Positions 61,893 through 64,000 of a DNA stretch of 64,000 bases are shown here, piece by piece. The stretch is from assembly GCF_900113735.1 (NCBI RefSeq), contig NZ_FOQM01000026.1:47339-111338 (forward strand). The letters are read 5' to 3'. Positions within the stretch are counted from its first letter, which is position 1, and each line of letters begins with the position of its first letter. The stretch is from Bradyrhizobium sp. Gha. GTDB taxonomy: Bacteria; Pseudomonadota; Alphaproteobacteria; Rhizobiales; Xanthobacteraceae. The position numbers were made by a program, and so were the translations under genes. A model generated the notes under the pieces. The model worked only from the letters and a program-made list of their open reading frames with translations, was not told the origin of the DNA and ran no database searches.

Positions 61893-63548
61893 CTATTTCT
61901 GCCGCGCGCGCAGCTCGTCGACCAGCACCCGCACGTTCTCCGAATAGTCGATCGGGATCGAGACCAGGTGCACGCCGCCTGCCCTAAAAGCGGCATCAAG
62001 CGTCGGACCAAAGCTCTCGATGCTGTCGATGCGGTGACCGTTGGCGCCGTAGGCCTTGGCGTACAGCGAAAAGTCCGGATTGCCGAAGGTCATGCCGTAA
62101 TCGGCAAAGTGATCGACCGCCTGCTTCCAGCGGATCATGCCGTAGGCGTTGTCCTCCAGCACCAGCACGACGAGATTGAGCTTGAGGCGGACGGCGGTCT
62201 CCATCTCCTGGCTGTTCATCATGAAGCCGCCGTCGCCGGCGACCGCGAGCACGCGGCGGTCGGGATGGAGCATCGCCGCCATCATCGCCGACGGCAGGCC
62301 GGCGCCCATCGTTGCCAGCGCATTGTCCAGCAGCAGCGTGTTGGCGACGCGGGTGCGATAGTTGCGCGCGAACCAGATCTTGTACATGCCGTTGTCCAGC
62401 GCGACGATGCCGTTCTCGGGGATGACCTGGCGGATGTCGTGCACGATGCGCTGCGGCGTCGGCGGCCAGCGCGTCTCGGTGGCGCGGTCGGCGATGTGGT
62501 TGAGGATCTCCTCCCGCAAGGGCAACAGCGCCGCGGCTTGCGACAGCTTGCCTTCGAGCCGGTCGGCCAGCAGCTCCAGGCTCGGGCCGACATCGCCGAC
62601 CACCTCCGCATCAGGAAAATAGACCAGCTCGACGCTGGCCGACGTGTAGCTGACGTGGATGACCTTCGGGCCCGATGGCCCCATGATGAAGGGCGGTTTC
62701 TCGATCGGGTCATGCCCGATCGCAACGATCAGGTCGGCGGCGTCGATGGCGTCATGCACATAGTCGCGTTCGGACAGTGCCGCAGTGCCCATGTAAAGAT
62801 TGGTGCCGCCGGGCACGGTGCCCTTGCCCATCTGCGTGGTGAAGAACGGAATGCCGGTACGCCGCACGAAGCTGGCGATGCCATGGGTCGAGCGCGGCCG
62901 GCTGGTCGCGGCGCCCATCATCACCAGCGGTCGCTTTGCGGAAAGGATCATCTCGGCGGCCCGGTCGAGCGCGGCGCGGTGCGCGACGGGAATCTCGATC
63001 GGGTGGACCGGGATCACGGGAACCGCATCGACTTCGTCGCCTGCGATGTCCTCGGGCAATTCGAGATGCACCGGTCCCGGCCGCTCCTCCATCGCCACGC
63101 GGAAGGCATCGCGCACCACCGTTGGAATCGAGCTCGCGCTGACGATCTGCCGCGACAGCTTCGTCAGCGGCTTCATGGTCGCGACCACGTCGACGATCTG
63201 GAAGCGCGCCTGCCGGCTGCTCATGATCGGCTTCTGCCCGGTGATGAGGATCATCGGCATCGCGCCGAGATTTGCATAGGCAGCCCCGGTGGACAAATTG
63301 AGCGCGCCCGGGCCGAGCGTCGAGAGACAGACACCGGGCTTGCCGGTCAGCCTTCCGTGGGTGGCGGCCATGAAGGCGGCGGCTTGCTCATGGCGGGTCA
63401 GGACCAGATCGATCCTGGAGGTACGCAGCGATTCCACGAGATCGAGATTTTCTTCGCCGGGGACACCAAAGATGCGGTCGACGCCTTCGTTCTCCAGCGC
63501 CGCGACGAACAAGTCCGATCCTTTGACCTTGTGGTCCCGCTCGCTCAT
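61893..63548 (-). CDS. Acetolactate synthase-like thiamine diphosphate enzyme
   Basis: 551 residues from ATG 63548. Three-domain ThDP fold: GSDLFVAALENEGVDRIFGV (with PGEENLDLVE), the catalytic glutamate in LVLTRHEQAAAFMAATHGR, GVCLSTLGPGALNLSTGAAY, and the metal-binding AVAGDGGFMMNSQEMETAVR with LEDNAYGMIRWKQ. No regulatory subunit gene follows, so it may be a catabolic AlsS-type enzyme or another pyruvate/2-oxoacid carboligase rather than IlvI/IlvB. Single gene with repeats on both sides. Confidence 0.88.
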   Translation of the reverse strand: MSERDHKVKGSDLFVAALENEGVDRIFGVPGEENLDLVESLRTSRIDLVLTRHEQAAAFMAATHGRLTGKPGVCLSTLGPGALNLSTGAAYANLGAMPMILITGQKPIMSSRQARFQIVDVVATMKPLTKLSRQIVSASSIPTVVRDAFRVAMEERPGPVHLELPEDIAGDEVDAVPVIPVHPIEIPVAHRAALDRAAEMILSAKRPLVMMGAATSRPRSTHGIASFVRRTGIPFFTTQMGKGTVPGGTNLYMGTAALSERDYVHDAIDAADLIVAIGHDPIEKPPFIMGPSGPKVIHVSYTSASVELVYFPDAEVVGDVGPSLELLADRLEGKLSQAAALLPLREEILNHIADRATETRWPPTPQRIVHDIRQVIPENGIVALDNGMYKIWFARNYRTRVANTLLLDNALATMGAGLPSAMMAAMLHPDRRVLAVAGDGGFMMNSQEMETAVRLKLNLVVLVLEDNAYGMIRWKQAVDHFADYGMTFGNPDFSLYAKAYGANGHRIDSIESFGPTLDAAFRAGGVHLVSIPIDYSENVRVLVDELRARQK

Positions 63549-63654
63549 GTCGTCTCCGCGTGCTGCCGGCTCCGGGTGATCAAGGAGCGCCCCGCATGGT
63601 AGCCGAGTGGGCCGCATGCACAACTCACAAAGAATGGCGCAGCTGCTTCCACGT

Positions 63655-63676
63655 CGTCATTGCGAGCGTAGCGAAG
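63655..63676. repeat. Half of a REP-like repeat, abruptly ended
   Basis: CGTCATTGCGAGCGTAGCGAAG matches one arm of the element at 33979-34065, but after GCGAAG the match stops where AATCCAG-type sequence is expected. The break lies about 75 bases before the transposase start. Confidence 0.65.
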
Positions 63677-64000
63677 ATTCCATGGGGAGTGGATAGCGAC
63701 CTGGTCTGAGGCCAGACTGAGGTTGCTAACACACCAACCTGGAGACGACGATGTTGCTCGATCATCCTTCCGCCGGACTGGCCGCTATCCGCACACAGTT
63801 TGGCGCAATTTTTGTGTCATTGGAACTGAGCCGTTCGACATGGCTGGTTACATCGCTGTCGCCGGGCAAGGGCGAGAAGATGTCGAGACACAGCGTGAAA
63901 GCCGGCGACATTGCGGACCTTTTGAAGCTGTTGGCAGAGCTGAAGCGCAAGGCACAGGCGCGAACGGGCGAGAGTTATGCGATCATCACCATCCAGGAGG
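63677..64000 (+). mobile_element. Left part of an IS110-family insertion sequence, cut by window edge
   Basis: The segment starts at the break in the REP-like repeat and contains a 74-base structured left end: GTCTG-AGGC-CAGAC (63704-63717) and AGGTTG/CAACCT (63720-63740) hairpins, followed by the transposase start. The right end is outside the window. Exact left boundary is inferred from where repeat similarity stops. Confidence 0.55.
63751..64000 (+). CDS. IS110-family transposase, N-terminal part
   Basis: 83 residues from ATG 63751 (GGAG nine bases upstream) to the window end. The start LAAIRTQFGAIFVSLELSRS, then TWLVTSLSPGKGEKMSRHSV and LKLLAELKRKAQARTGESYA resemble the DEDD N-terminal domain of IS110-type recombinases found in Bradyrhizobium. 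The first acidic residue would be Glu in VSLELS, where the family often has D; this should be checked. IS110 enzymes are guided by a bridge RNA encoded in the element ends. The C-terminal serine domain is off the edge. Confidence 0.7.
   Translation, partial: MLLDHPSAGLAAIRTQFGAIFVSLELSRSTWLVTSLSPGKGEKMSRHSVKAGDIADLLKLLAELKRKAQARTGESYAIITIQE

Noticed and set aside
61815..63602. A 595-codon plus-strand frame opposite the acetolactate synthase-like gene
   Set aside because: Shadow composition (His/Arg/Asp rich) and no motifs, whereas the minus strand has clear ThDP-enzyme motifs.

Overview
The window reads as chromosomal DNA of a Bradyrhizobium-like alphaproteobacterium. The evidence is high GC, the gene orders lptF-lptG-lptD-surA-rsmA, fabD-fabG-acpP-fabF-mltG-yicC-gmk and rpsF-rpsR-DUF2232-rplI, sigma-EcfG type promoters (GGAAC-N17-CGTT), and dispersed palindromic repeats of the kind common in Bradyrhizobium. 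This is inferred from gene order and protein similarity recalled from memory; no database search was possible.

Layout. 1-3.9 kb: partial DUF485 gene, a frameshifted ABC-F fossil, a GNAT gene, a lipoprotein, holC and pepA. 4.2-11 kb: lipopolysaccharide export operon lptF-lptG-lptD, a SurA-like chaperone, a severely truncated pdxA and rsmA, joined by start/stop overlaps. 11-14.6 kb: alcohol dehydrogenase and accessory small genes, one behind a sigma-EcfG promoter. 14.5-21.3 kb (minus strand): fatty-acid synthesis cluster continuing into mltG, yicC and gmk. 21.5-23.2 kb: fatty-acid desaturase with a TetR regulator and palindromic operator. 23.3-26.1 kb: ribosomal protein operon ending at a strong terminator. 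26.2-28.8 kb: cytochrome c-like protein and divergent cyclopropane fatty acid synthase. 29.5-39.7 kb: dnaB, alr, xthA, a TauE permease, radA, cvpA, purF and a dehydrogenase. 39.9-43.9 kb: orphan substrate-binding protein, der and its neighbours. 44.1-48.9 kb: acyl-CoA ligase, NnrU-like protein, prfC. 48.99-51.1 kb: guanidine-II riboswitch with sugE, then a Pit phosphate transporter and its DUF47 partner. 51.2-55.9 kb: complete branched-chain amino acid type ABC transporter. 56-61.7 kb: mixed small enzymes, a second sigma-EcfG-controlled small membrane protein and a ClC channel with CBS domains. 61.9-63.5 kb: acetolactate synthase-like enzyme. 63.7 kb to the end: start of an IS110-family element lying next to a truncated repeat.

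Most of the window is core housekeeping: envelope biogenesis (LPS export, outer membrane folding, murein, lipids), translation, replication and purine synthesis. The most notable signals are regulatory or reductive: the guanidine-II riboswitch with an overlapping anti-Shine-Dalgarno hairpin, pdxA reduced to its last 67 codons inside an otherwise intact operon, two sigma-EcfG promoters in front of tiny uncharacterised proteins, an orphan perfect palindrome upstream of the ClC gene, and an IS110 element abutting a repeat. I found no clear evidence of a wholly new multi-gene system, and no tRNA, rRNA, CRISPR or prophage.
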